A DNA stretch of 64,000 nt from Sparassis latifolia (lineage: Eukaryota > Basidiomycota > Agaricomycetes > Polyporales > Sparassidaceae): NCBI GenBank assembly GCA_018466975.1, contig CM031563.1:1364001-1428000 (forward strand). The letters run 5' to 3'. Within the stretch, counting starts at the first letter, position 1. Every line of letters begins with the position of its first letter. A program made the position numbers and the translations under genes. A model generated the notes under the pieces. It was given only the letters and a program-made list of their open reading frames with translations. It did not search any database and was not told the DNA's origin. Positions 34,213-46,195 of this stretch are shown piece after piece.

Positions 34213-34984
34213 CGTAAATACTGACGCTTTGCGTGAATCAAAAAGACGATAGAAAACAGGAAGGAGATGCTATGGTAGACAGAGACCCGCGAAGAGAGTG
34301 GAGATCCTGCAGGAGACGTGTGCAGACGACAAGCACGCGTTACGCCGCGTAATCGCTGTGACGTGTCTCCTCACCGTCGGCTGACTGGCGCCCATCCATC
34401 TCACTGTTCTCCTCGGTCTCGGCCTTCAAGCAATCCGTACAGCGGGCAACGATGGGCGATGGACACTTGTCGACCTGGAGGCTCAGAGAGTTCTATTCGC
34501 TGTGATCTCCCGAGTGTTTACAATTTCTCGTATCTTCAATGCATCTCGACTTGATGCCGTGGCATATGCTGTCGAAACATACCGGCTGGACACCCAAACC
34601 GATGCACCACTCTGAACGTCTGAAGCAAATCTGTCCTTCCGTGTTGCTCGAATCGCGGCTTGAACGATTCCTCGAGCTCGTGACCATCCGGGAAGGTATT
34701 TTTATGACTCTCACACAACGGACATTGCAGTATAATTAAGAGGTTTTTTTTACCCAAGTGGAGAGCGGTGGGACCTACGGTAAACTACCAAAACATTGGG
34801 AGCGGGGAGAGTACAACGACGGAAGCCAATAGCAGGCAGACCAGAGCGTAGTAAAAGAAGGAACAAATACATGGGAATATATATCATATCGCTGCCTCAT
34901 CCTTGGCAGACCTAACGGAGTAAAACTAACAGCCAATATTCTCAAAAAGTAGAATGACACACGGGTGCGGTACTGCTAGGCACT
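34213..34984. other. 772-bp spacer, no firm gene
   Basis: This lies between the start of ERV14 and the end of the YRA1-like gene, both on the minus strand. A minus-strand frame at 34536-34757 reads QCPLCESHKNTFPDGHELEE with spaced Cys and His, faintly like a zinc-binding segment, but no partner exon or start was found, so it is not called. Confidence 0.35.
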
Positions 34985-36045
34985 TCAGACATCCACTTCC
35001 ATTCTCGTACCGCCTCCACCACGCCTGCCACCTCGTCCGCGGCCTCGCCCTCGGCCACCGCGATTGGGTCGCTGAGTGTACTCTGTTGGATCCATGCCAG
35101 GTGGCGCGACGAGGACATGCGCTCGGGTATCCTTGGCAAGGATATCGTCCGAGCGCAGTTTTCTATGATGACGAAACATTAGCTCGTGGCCGAGATATCG
35201 CTGCAGCTGAGAGCGACTGACGATCCACTTGAATTGGCGTCATCGCCCATAAGCACGTCCACACTGTCGTCCTGCACGGCAATTCCCATGCGACCACTCA
35301 GCGTTGCGTTCACTCCACCGACAATTTTCACTTCAAGCAACCGACCGTCGGCCGGCTGCCCGTGGAACTTGGTCACAGCGGCCTGTGCATCTTTCTCGTG
35401 CTTGAAAGTGAGACGCACAGTCGGTGAGTCGCGGTTGCTGCTGAGGACCGCGTTGGTGATGGGTCCGCAGCGCTTGAAGATAGCCTGCACAATCACAGCA
35501 TAAACTTTTCCGTCGTTAACACCGAGCAACCGGAGAACGACGTACCTCGACGTCCGCAGCGGACGTTCCCTTCGCCAGTCCACCGACCTGCACGACGTTC
35601 CCTCTCGAGCTGGCGCCCTTGATGGAAAGCCCTTTCTCCCCCAGCGCCTCGCGCAGCGCACGGTCTGCGCCAGAAAAGTTCATTTTTGGCGCACCCGCGG
35701 GTGCGGCAGAGAGGCGTGCACTGAGTGAGCGAGAGTCGGACTGGGAGCCAGGTCCATGATAGAGGTCGTGTTCCCAGGTGCCATTGACGTCGCCTTTCGG
35801 GGGCCTCTGGTTCCGATTCTGCGGTTTCAATCACGACACGGGGAAGATGAGTGTGTGGCGAAGTAGAGAAGAGGTATGGCGAGGTGAAAGAGATATGATA
35901 ATGTGAGCGACTCTGTCCAGTAGGATGGTGGAAGTGAGCTGCGCACGTATGGGCTTGTTCCCCCTGCGCGGTTGCCCCTGCTGCGCACAGGTCCTACGGA
36001 CCCATTGTTTCCGGGAAGACTGATACGGTCGAGAAGGGATGTCAT
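34985..36045 (-). CDS. YRA1: mRNA export adaptor, YRA1/ALY/REF type
   Basis: Four exons: the first encodes MTSLLDRISLPGNNGSV up to about 35800-36045, then the parts with RNQRPPKGDVNGTWEHDLYH, the RRM, and the C-terminal exon ending at 34985. The RRM runs from NVVQVGGLAKGTSAADVE through IFKRCGPITNAVLSSNRDSP and VRLTFKHEKDAQAAVTKFHG to GRLLEVKIVGG; its RNP positions are poor in aromatics, as usual for this family. An Arg/Gly box (NRGGRGRGRGRGGRRGGGG) precedes the acidic end MEVDV. Such proteins bind mRNA with the TREX complex in the nucleus and hand it to the Mex67 exporter. An intron splits the RRM at ADVE, and the last at NSSGS. The family call is good; the exact orthology to Yra1 versus Mlo3 is inference. 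Confidence 0.82.
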
Positions 36046-37435
36046 GACAGCTCAAAGAAAACTGGCGATGAGAGGGAGAAAAGGAGGTGGAAGTAAGCGG
36101 TCGTGTACAAGCAAGCGTAAGGACAACCTTTTCAGCGGCACCGCTATTATGTAAGCACGATTGTGTCCACATATGGGCGAGAAGACTCGAGCGACGTTCA
36201 ACGCGTTCCGCACGTTTTGTTACGCGTGGCAAGACATCTATTAGCTATCTTTGCCTGAGACGTTTCCCTATCGCCCGTATGGGCTTTGCACCTCACGTTC
36301 TAACCTCTTGGAAGATGCAAGCGCGATGCAAGCGGAACTGCAAAAAACCGTCGCGTCCTATTGCTTTGACTACTGACTTTGCCGTGCAATGACCGCGTCC
36401 ATGGATTGGAAGTCATACAATGTGAGCTGGGACATACACGCTCTGGAGGGTCCTCTTCTTGCTCAAACGCTTCTCTCTATTTCCCGTGTTGAAGTTCCTC
36501 TGTCTCTAACATGATTTCCTATGTTACTCATCTTACTGCTGGTCGGTTTTCGAGTACGACCCTCTCGCGATATTTTGCATGTGGGGACTTCGTTCAAGAT
36601 GCACGAGGATCTTGGTACTGAGGCACATGCCACGCGTCTCACTGTCATGCCTGTGCTTATGGAGTCTACTGTATGCAGTACATCGTATCCATAATAGTCA
36701 GGATGCACACGAAAACTTATGCGGGTACAAAAGGTGCGGTAGGCTTCCTCTTTTGTGAGGTTTCAGACCTGCAGTACGCATCCGTGTCCTTGCGGTAACC
36801 ATATCTGACGTGCATGTTAGATGTATGCAGAATTGGCAACTGTATGATTGACGGCATTACTACCATACCGCAAATTCATGGCATATATGAATTTTCTAGC
36901 TACTGCAGGAAATGCCGCAAGAAGAATGTACAGAACCCCCGACCCGTCGTCCCACCCGTGAAAAACTTGGCAAGCAGAAACGACAACAGGTACTAAGACG
37001 TCCGCTGTTTGTTCTAGACACAGCCTGACACTCGAACAGCCGCTTGGGATGAGCAGCCATGAGCAACATGGGGAAGAGTTGGCCGTGTCGCCGCACGAAG
37101 AGAAAAAACGAATGCTCACAGCAAAGATTTGTAGCGTCGATGGCGTGGGAAAGTTAGGGCAGGGTCTCGGAAACGGGCTGCTAGCGAACTTGGTGTGCGG
37201 GCAGGAAGGGCCAGGAGTCAAACTTACAATGTGAGTTCTTGTACTCATGTCGTTCATATAAGCTTACTGAGTGTCACACTAATAGTCACCCACATGCATG
37301 AGTCAAGGTTGTTTCCATCCTCTTCAAGGAATCAGCACTAGTTATACATGAGGATGCATGGTTTGTCTAAAATATTAGTCTTTTGCGCCATACGCAGATG
37401 TTCTACTTCGTCCTGGAATGCCTGTCTAGAAATGT
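36046..37435. other. 1.4-kb spacer without a supportable gene
   Basis: Many short frames appear on both strands, but none reads as a known protein or joins to others. The 146-codon minus-strand frame at 36817-37257 has irregular composition and no domain. No tRNA or repeat was recognised. Confidence 0.4.
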
Positions 37436-38687
37436 CTATCTCAGCTCTGGAACAACATCCTTTGCCGACCCAGTTACTACCATATCCCTCAAATTAGTGA
37501 GTGCCCTTATTTCCATCTTCTCCAGCGTTTCACGCGTAAGACAACCCATATGAGGGAGCAGCGCTGCATTTGGCAGTTCGAGAAGGCGTGTGTCCACGTC
37601 CGGCTCGTTTGTGAAGACATCCAGCCCAACGCCTGCCAACTGATGGTCCGAGTGGTAAGCTTTAGTTGTTGTGTCTGTAAAGCCGGTTGGACTCACATGG
37701 CCGTCTTCAAGTGCTCTAATCATAGCCTCTTCATCGATCACTTTTCCTCGGGCAGTATTCACGATCACCGCTCCCTTCTTCAGCCTCCGAATCATCGCCT
37801 CGTTGACGAATCCCACCGTGTCGTCCTTCAGAGGAACATGCACGCTCAGCACGTCCGTAATCGCGAGCATCTCATCCAGGCGGTCGATTCCGAAGTATTC
37901 GCACCACTCCGGCGCATCTTCCACTTTCCGCCGGTTGTGGTATACAATTCGCATGGGGAACGCGCGGGCCAATTCAGCCAGCCGCATCCCAATCCCACCC
38001 ATGCCGAGAATCGCCAGTGTGCGACCCGTCAGGTCGTGCGCGGACCCGGCAGAGTGCTCGAAATTCCACCTGCCAGCACGAATATCCTGCTCTGCTTTGG
38101 CAAACTGACGCACAACAGAGATCATGAGGTAGAGCGCAGCAGTCGCTGTGCCTTCATCTACCACTCCGGGCGTGTTCGTGAGCAGGATCCTTGTTAACAT
38201 GATCCGCGTGCATTGGTCGGTTGCTCACAACGGAAGGGCGAACGGCGGTACAACTGACCGTTATCTCTGCAAGCGTCAGTGTCGATTTGGTCATATCCTG
38301 CGCCTATGTTGGCTATGTACTTGACACTTCTTGAAATGGCGCCGATAAGCTCCCTGTCGAAGGGACCTAGAAAGTAGGACCCTCCGTCTTTGTACAATGC
38401 AACGACATCTTCGTATCTCCCCCCTGGCTGGAAGCTAGAGATGAAATCTGTGCGATTTCTGCTGTCGTATTGCTGTCATAAATAGCGTCGGACAAGGGTT
38501 CGCGGCGAAATGAATCACACGTAGGACTCACGATGACTTCCGCGACATCTTCGAAGAGGTCCGCGCATTCTTGCTGAGTCCAGCCCAATGTTCCTGGGAC
38601 ACGGGCGTAGAACGGTGAAGGAACAGCGGCACCTGCGAAGTCTTAGAAGACGGGCTCACCACAGATCAGAACACGAGGTCTTGCCAT
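37436..38687 (-). CDS. D-2-hydroxyacid dehydrogenase, paralog A (one doubtful exon join)
   Basis: NAD(P)-dependent oxidoreductase of the D-isomer-specific 2-hydroxyacid dehydrogenase family (glyoxylate/hydroxypyruvate reductase-like), probably cytosolic. The start MARPRVLICG joins to TLGWTQQECADLFEDVAEVI, then QYDSRNRTDFISSFQPGGRY, with KYIANIGAGYDQIDTDACRD following. The Rossmann motif is LAILGMGGIGMRLAE (GxGxxG). The catalytic Arg is in VIVNTARGKVID, the Glu in LDVFTNEPDVD and the His in AALLPHMG. The introns lie where those of paralog B lie. The join after ACRDN is awkward: the acceptor homologous to that of paralog B (near 38190) gives a one-base frame error, while a nearer acceptor needs a 35-nt intron and adds about 12 residues. 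The gene may therefore be slightly damaged. Confidence 0.82.
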
Positions 38688-38740
38688 AGTGGAAGTGTGA
38701 GCTACTTTCGCGGGTACTCAGTGCCACCTCGATCTCAGAG

Positions 38741-38767
38741 CTCAGGCCTCAGGCCTCAGGCCTCAGG
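38741..38767. repeat. Tandem 7-bp repeat (CTCAGGC) x 4
   Basis: Nearly four copies of a 7-bp unit stand head to tail upstream of the dehydrogenase A start. It is a minisatellite-like slip repeat with no evident function. The rest of the 386-bp spacer (38688-39073) between dehydrogenase A and the transporter holds no gene. Confidence 0.7.
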
Positions 38768-39073
38768 TGTCGATGGCGACTTCGTCGATCTTGATCTCTT
38801 ATAGGACGAGGGATGTCATCGGACCGAGGGCCTGTGAGATATCGGTGGAGCTATTGGTCCTCGCTATCGGTTACTACAAACCAGCAGGCACTCAGAATAT
38901 GCATGAATAATCGGGTAGCTATCTTTGTACAGCGACATACGCGGAGGAGTCAACGAGTATTCGTTCCACGGCATTCCGCCCTGTCACCTATATCGGCATA
39001 TCTATCTATTTACTCTACCTATCAACCACCTATCGTGCGTGCCCAGTGCTCATGTGGCCGAACCTGCGGTGGT

Positions 39074-41736
39074 CTAGTACAGGTATCGGAAGCCCCTCCT
39101 GCGCTCTAAAGCTTCCTCGAAGGTCAGGCCCTCCAACCGTGCAGCCTCTTCAATCCGTCCTCGCTCCGCTCCCTTGATTTCCTGGTGTTCTTCTCGCTCC
39201 AACTGCTTGTTCTGTTGAATGAGCATGTAACGAATGACTACCAGAAAATTAACAGTCAGCGACCGGTGGCGAAAGAGTAGGATTGAACAAGCGCAGCTAG
39301 CCCCCACCTAAAGCCAGAACAGTGCTGAACGAGAGCATGGAGATCCCGATGTACATGGACTGATGGTAGTCGGGGCTCCACTGTGTTCGCCACGAGTATG
39401 AGCTGATCCTACGATAGAGGTAGCGATGTGCGAAACACAGGGTGGTCAACGAACTGCAGTGCCCTCGAGAGATTATCACGAGGGACCCACAGATTGCCAA
39501 GGTTTCCGACACCGTTTATGATACCCATGGCTGCAGAACGCTTGGCCGGGGGACGCGGTATGGCACTCGACACCCACACAAGGGTAAAAGCAAAGCCTGT
39601 CAAGCACAATGATGCAATATTCAGACGACTTTTTACAAGAGCACCACCGCCAAGACTTACCTGCATATCCACTCGCCATGAGGAACATGGCAACATACCT
39701 GCCGCCCGTTGACATAGTGGAGACGGCGATGATGTACCCGACAAGCACGCCGAACCATGGTGTAACTTGGTGGAAGAAACGTTCACCAGTCTTGTCTGTA
39801 CACCGTATTCCAAGTTGCACAAGCGTTGCTGAAGCGCTGAATATCCGTGACACTATTGCTATGGCGGCGAAACATACCTGCATGCCAGGAGTTCGCGCAG
39901 CACATGATGGTGGAGAAAATCCAGGGAGGTCTGGAATGGCGGTCAGAAATGTGATATACAGCACCAGGACAAGTACGTACGCAGTAAGCAACAGAGTTAC
40001 TGTCGTTGAGAACCCAAGAGTTTTCGCAATCCTGCGACGTATGTCATCAGCGGTAAAGTTAGTGCCAAAGCACAAGCGGCCATTCACGTTGGGAAGAAGT
40101 TGATGAAGCCGAGTCCCAACAGCTGAGCGCAATTCATGATGGCAAATATATGCACTTTCGGATCCTTGAGGGCGAGCTTCAATCCGACCATAGCTCTGAA
40201 CGATGGACAAAATCCTATGAGACGTTACACGCTTAGCAGACAGATGAGAACGTACGATTCTTGCGCAGAATCTTCGTCCGCCTCTCCTACATCTTCCGCC
40301 AATCGAACGCGGGCTAGCCTCAACTGCGATGCGGTTAGCCAACGTGTATTGTGCGGCTACGCAACAGTTAACTGCAATCAGACAAGAGAGCCCGAAGAAA
40401 GTAGATGTTCACGAACGTAGTCTGGCAAGATAAATCTTTCGTAACATCAGTATGCTGATAGCAAGCTCGCTGGAGAAGTCTCCACTCACATCGCAACGAT
40501 GCCGATAGAAATGGAGATAGCACCCTACAAAAAACGATTCACTGCAGTCGAGCAGTTGTAGATTGAGAACGCACCTCAATGTAGTAAAGCCTAGATTTAC
40601 AAGAATTAGTGAACTAGCAAAGGGAAAACCGCATGACGTGCCATCTCCAAGCCGCGATACCCAATTTTCCTTGCATGCCCGATAGAATGCCAGCTGCCAA
40701 GAGCTGAAATTCGTCATGAGAGAATGTTCCATAGAAGAAGCCGAGAAAAACACTGACACCTCCGAAAGCGTTGGAGATCAGGAGACCACCGTATATGATA
40801 GCTCCTCGGAAAGCAAGTTCCTGTATCGAAATATTGAAATCGGAAACGATGCCGTGCATCAAGGTTTGAATCTAGTACCTTGCGCGTGTACCACCGGGAG
40901 AGTAGGTACATGGCTCCGGGATAGAATGTTGCCTATGGAACTTGAGAAGTGGACCGCGGTCGGGACAAGAACGGTAGGTACCTCAGGGAAGCCGATGACA
41001 ATGCGACACATCAAGATCCCGGCGTAATTCTTCGTGACCTGAGATACAGTCAAGATCTGACTAGTAATTGATGGTGGAAATCTGACGTACCCCGGTCAAG
41101 ATGCTCACGAGTCCCCATATAATGACGCACGCCGGGATGAAATAAGATGGCCTGCATATGTCGACCGTGAGAGGAATCAGCATTCTGCAGCAAACGAGCT
41201 ACCTCGAGATACGATTCAGGATCTACCAGTAGCATTCCGCATCAGAATAAATGAATGAACCGCACTCGTGAAACTTACCATGTTAGATGGGATTTGGGCT
41301 GGACAGTATGAGGCACAGAACACTGCTAGGACGGTTGAGTATTGAATATCTTGGTGATGTGTGATGAGAAATATAGTGTCGACACAGTTGTGGAGACTTA
41401 CCGGATAAATGCAGATCTTGCGTTAGTCCTTGCAATCTTGCAGACGTAAGATTGCTCCGCTGTATCAATTTCAGTTAGCGCTGAACCCATAGGTAAGAAC
41501 GGGGAGCTCACGTCGATGTAATTCATAATAAATATCACGATAATGGTAGGCATTAAACTTGTGTCCAGCTTGCGAAGTAATTGCCTTTCAGCGCGCTCCC
41601 GAACGCCCAGTGCAAGAAGATCGTCGTCCTTCTCCTGCACTACTTCGACAGCAACAGCGGAAGAACAGTCTCCGATGCGAACGGCAGTGTCCTTCTCAGA
41701 CGTGCGACTGCCCTTTGACGAACCGAGGGTCGACAT
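39074..41736 (-). CDS. MFS transporter, ACS (anion:cation symporter) family, copy 1
   Basis: A multi-exon gene starting MSTLGSSKGSRTSEKD at 41736. Recognisable pieces in order: LMPTIIVIFIMNYIDRSNLT, ARLQGLTQDLHLS, IQYSTVLAVFCASYCPAQIP, SNM-ILNRISRPSYFIPACVI, GILMCRIVIGFPE, ATFYPGAMYLLSRWYTRK, ELAFRGAIIYGGLLISNAFG, and AAGILSGMQGKLGIAAWRW. The C-terminal part carries SYSWRTQWSPDYHQSMYIGI and the end EEALERRRGFR followed by YLY. These match the Dal5/Tna1-type permeases with 12 spans that import organic anions such as nicotinate, allantoate or pantothenate. Where I traced exons the frame is intact. The long introns-per-length and the motif EEAARLEGLTFEEAL are shared with copy 2. The substrate cannot be told. 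Confidence 0.85.
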
Positions 41737-42749
41737 TGCAGAACGAGACTTCAAGGGCAACCTGTCGGCGAAAAATGTGATGCGTACATATCCTCTGCGC
41801 GGGCATCCGACGGCAACCGTGGTATTCTGCTAACACCAGTGCCAAAGACGGCTCGTGACTTAGGATCTCCGCTGCGAATCCGCAATAATAAAATGATGGA
41901 AAGTCTTGTGACACGATAATTTTCCGAATCAGCTTCGGGAAGCAGCTGTGAATGACAAGTGCCGGAATTGAAGACAAACAAAAAAATACATGGCGTTGAC
42001 TGGTCTTCAGCTATAGGCATGAGGGAGGCAGATATGATTGCAGCAACAACCCACCCTCCGAATTTCTGAGCTACTGTGAACCGGTACAATGTAGAAGACA
42101 ATGCCTAGTTCAGTCGTTGACCTTGCTTGGAGGTCCCGTCGCGGCATGTTAGAGGCCAACATACTTGTCCCTATCATCTTTCAGACTTTGCTACTCCATT
42201 CCTCGGCGGCAAACCAGTAGTGACCGCGAGTTGCCTAGTGGACTTTGCCAGAGCCTAATAGTTCACATCGCACAGAATTATTTCCTGCTCACGCGTATAC
42301 GCTCAAACCAGTGTGGCGACATTCTATAGACGAGGAAGAGAGAGCAAGAGTTGTACAATTTTAGCAGACGGCTTCCTTGGACGAACGGGCTGTGTGGAGA
42401 TCGGCCCGGGCGCCACGAGGTGCGACAACGGTAGTTGTCGCTCAATTTGGCAGTTAACAGACTAAAATAGGAAACTGTAGCTGTTCACATTTTACTTGTG
42501 GGTGAGCGGCGCTGCATTCGCACGCCATGTCCGATTCCCTAGTCCCCCCACGTATATTCACAGCATCGATTTCTGCGAGAGCGACATGTGATAAGGCGGT
42601 AGTCATAGTAATAGTATACAAGAAAATCACGTAGTCAAGCCATGTAAATTTACGGTGGCAATCACTGCAAGTGAATAGTGGGGAAGAAAATAAACGTAGG
42701 TAGCGCAGATTACAAGCAGTAGCACAGGCTCATATAAGATAGAGGCTAT
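41737..42749. other. 1-kb spacer, nothing recognised
   Basis: This contains the start region of transporter 1. Only short unrelated frames occur. No RNA gene or repeat structure was recognised. Confidence 0.4.
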
Positions 42750-43289
42750 TTAGATGAATGATGAAACTTCCGCGTGTGGGACAACAGCTCTAATCTCCTG
42801 GGGCCCATCATACAGATGCGCTATAGTGACGAGTTCGAAACCTGTCCGCCACTTGGTCCAGCCCTTCTCGTATGAAGCCTTACCTTTAGCATTGACCCTC
42901 CAACGAGTGACGTTACATTCGACCAGGACGAGATCATTTTTGTGGATGTCTGTGGCATGCATCTGTCTCATAGTGTTCCTGGGGCTGAACTTGGTGTCGG
43001 CATCAAATACGTCTTGGAAGGCTTCCACCTTAAAGCAATGAATAACAAATATTTGTTGAAAAGAAGAAATTCAACATACAGAAGCATACTCTCCACTCCC
43101 GGTGCTCTGGAAGCGTGATGCTTTCAAAACATCTGAAGTGTTTGAACCGATCTTGATGCTCACAACGGCCAAGGGTTCACCGCGAAGTTTGAACCAAGAT
43201 GAGTCGACTTCTCCGACGAGCCACACAGTAGCTGGTTTATTGTCTACGATGAGGAGAGGATATAAATCCAAAGCTGCAAGTGTCGACAT
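42750..43289 (-). CDS. Small hypothetical protein (two exons)
   Basis: Exons 43080-43289 and 42750-43028 give 162 aa. The text reads as a compact ordered domain: LYPLLIVDNKPATVWLVGEV, FKLRGEPLAVVSIKIGSNTS, GEYASVEAFQDVFDADTKF, KNDLVLVECNVTRWRVNAKG and GFELVTIAHLYDGPQEIRAV. The alternation of hydrophobic and charged residues suggests a beta-rich fold. I have the impression that similar short proteins recur in basidiomycete genomes, but I cannot name a function. The join keeps phase 0. Confidence 0.55.
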
Positions 43290-44109
43290 CAGCAAGGGAG
43301 AGAAGGAGGGAGGAAGTATCAGGCACACTCACATCTATGCAGCATACAGAATCTACGTGAAGAGTGAATGCAGCTGCGAGAAGATAGAGGATGGGTGCAG
43401 AGATGCAGACAATCACCCCTAGCCATCGGTCCTCCTCCAGTCTTTCATCGGAAATAAACTTTCAAGGAATGCCGGCCGACTTTGTGTTGCGAAAATCTTG
43501 AACAGGAAGCGGGAAACCCGAAGTGAATCGGGTGGCCTAAAGACGGAAAGTAAAAAAAGCGGATAACCATTCTAAGAGAAAATTACTATATGCGGCGCGG
43601 GTACAACTTTATGTCAGCAACCACCATACGTGCACAGACTGATAACCGATTCTTTAGGGAATCGGAAAGATATCGCTCACCTCGATCTTGCTTGCAAATT
43701 TGCTTCTCCTTCATTTGTTTGAAACTTTACTCGGTATATATACAATGCCATCAAAAAGAATTGAAGTGTTGACGGACTATTGTCCCGTGTATACCTTGGC
43801 AGAGGAAACCGAGCGAATCGAGGTGTAGAAGCAGCTCGCACCGTGTGCTGACCTTTCACGCAGCATGCATGCACTTAGGCAGGCCCATAAAGTCGGATTA
43901 TGGTTTCCCGGTCTTTAATGAAGCACATCCGAGTAAATCAATTGTCCGCAGTACTAATACGAATGTATGAGCTGGAAAGCCAGTAGGTGCATTGAGGTTG
44001 CAAGGAGCAGAGAGCGGCCGTCGAGTGGCGGGAGGTCCGCAGGGTTCCCAAGCGTCCATCGGCAATCGAATGCCTTGTAATTGCAAGCAGGTTACTGTAC
44101 ATATCGATT
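43290..44109. other. 820-bp spacer, nothing recognised
   Basis: Downstream of the P450 relic and upstream of the small hypothetical gene. Short frames only. Confidence 0.4.
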
Positions 44110-45664
44110 TCAACTGCTGGTATACCTACTCCATAGAACATCTCGAGCGCCGCCTTCAACCTCTCGAATAACAGAGAAGACTGCAGGTGTCGAAGCAAGT
44201 GGATGGTAGATCGGCAGAGCCTCTCTCTTCATCTGCATGATCAGGGCCTCTGCCTTCACTGACCTTGGCTTGATAACGCAGGGATATGGTTTAGGGTGAC
44301 TATATAGGAATGCGACGTAGAATGGTGATTTTAGAGATGAACAGGGCATGGATGGCGATCGTGAACGCACCTTGTTATAGACGGTGCGGATATAGCTTCC
44401 GCAATGATTTCCCGCCCATCTTCACGAAGCTCCCTGGTGATGCTCAAGGTTGCGAGGATTGAGGCTATGGCAATCCGTACACTAGCATCCGCAAGATAAC
44501 GGCCAGGGCAGATCCTGGACATAGTATGTGCACGTCCAGTACCGATGCTGTGACGCACCCGATCGGGGTAATATGTCCATGCGTCCTTGTAAACGCTTTC
44601 GTCGCGGCTCATCGCTCTGTATAATTGAATGAATGACGCAGTCATGTAACTTAGATCGGCAACTGACAAAGGATCGGCGAAGACGATGGACCCCTTCAGA
44701 ATGAGCATGCCATTGTACACGTCATCTTCGAGACTCCGATGAGGGACACCTAGCAGCAGTATTAGATATTCAACAGCGATGGTCTCCGAATCATCTCTGC
44801 ACACCTATCGGGAAGGCACCGTGCCATCTAGTAGTTGGATATCATCACCGGAGTTAGGGACTTGTCTGAAAATCCCAGTATTCGGAGAACTTACCTCATT
44901 GTCTCTTGCAGTACACACTCCACGTACGGCAGAGCGTCACGGTCAGTAAATTGAGGCAGACGGTCGCCGCCTACTGCTATGTCGATTTCTTCCTGTGCTT
45001 TCCTTTCTACCTCAGGAAACAGCGCCATCGCCAAGATGAAGGTGAGGAGGCTAGATGTCGTCTGGAGAAAGTAAAGCTGTGCGAATGGTGCGGAGAAGAA
45101 GCTGCGCTTCCTGCGCTTGCGTGTCGTGTACCCGATGCACTTATGTGCCGTCTAATATTCTTGGTACATCTTCCGGTGCTTTCTCCATGTAGGATCACAT
45201 GGAAGCACCGCACTGCTGCGTTTCCACCCCATGCTGTACGTGTGATTCGTTAAACAAACTTTGACGAGGCGTTGTAAGGTAAACTTACAGGTCGTACGAA
45301 ACACATTTCGCGCGGTCACTAAAGTTGGCGCTCCTCTTGTCAAGAAGGTCTGCAGCAGCCTGGTACTTGTTCAAAACAACGATGGACTGTCCTAAGACGT
45401 TTAGGTAAAAGATATCGCCTGGACAACATACAAGGTCATCGACATCTTTAACTCGTCCTTCATCAGGATGCACGCACCATATTTAGCAGCCCATTCTTGG
45501 AAGACATCGACTTGATCCACCGGAGGAAGCACACGAAGGTGACCGATGACGGACTCGGCGGGAGGGCCAGGTGGGAAGGGAAGGGAACGCCTACGCGTCC
45601 GAACATAGACCACAACAGCAAGCAATAAGGATGCATACAGCAGATAGCCCACCGGCGCCATCAT
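44110..45664 (-). pseudogene. Cytochrome P450 (CYP) relic with internal deletions
   Basis: The N-terminus is a normal microsomal P450 start: a hydrophobic anchor (VGYLLYASLLLAVVVYV) and the Pro-rich hinge LPFPPGPP. Helix-C text DPTWRKHRKMYQEY is followed directly by a stop codon. Then, about 80 nt later, the late I-helix region resumes with [20 protein letters not shown], so roughly 150 residues including substrate-recognition parts are gone. The ExxR-containing segment ([14 protein letters not shown]) is present. Near the haem site CPGRYLADAS remains, but the preceding FGxGRR segment and about 30 residues are missing. The end PCVIKPRSVKAEALIMQ is recognisable. Several independent losses make this a decayed gene rather than a splicing puzzle. 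It lies between the two ACS transporters. Confidence 0.78.
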
Positions 45665-46195
45665 GCCTGGAGGCCCGGGTGATGACCAGTATCTGACGAA
45701 ACTGCCGGTATGTCAGATTTATATGCTTCTTGCCCTTGCCTTATCGTTCCTCTGTCAGGATGCATTATGAGTTGTTCGCTGTTCAGATGCTCCTGCGATA
45801 ACAGTGACATCATGGCCTGCATGCGTAGACATCTATCGCCTCACGAAGCTGCCTCTTAGATCTGGCCATATCACCGCCAGTGATTTGAACTAGCTGCGAA
45901 GGAGCTATTTAACAGCCCAGTAAGGCGCAAAGTGTAATCACAAGAGAACAACGAATGGGACGAACCATCTCGCTTCGAAGAATGCACGCACAGGTGCTCC
46001 ATCGTGGGAATCATCAGCCCATCCGTTATGCGACAAACACCGATGGTGGCCTAATAATAATATCGGTACACCTACCCTAGTGTCGGGCTCAAATCTTCCG
46101 AGTCCCCGAAACCACTCGCCGACGTCGACGTCGCTGGAACAAGATGCATACCCATAAACGTCCACTACAAATACAGCGTCCTTCGCGGTAAGCGC
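45665..46195. other. 531-bp spacer, nothing recognised
   Basis: Upstream of the P450 relic and downstream of transporter copy 2. No gene or repeat is visible. Confidence 0.4.

Noticed and set aside
37550..38197. 215-codon plus-strand open frame
   Set aside because: Exact antisense of dehydrogenase A, whose catalytic motifs leave no doubt about the coding strand.
44110..45664. P450 as a working gene with unusual introns
   Set aside because: Stop after helix C, lost middle and lost haem lead-in cannot all be rescued by any GT-AG introns I could find.
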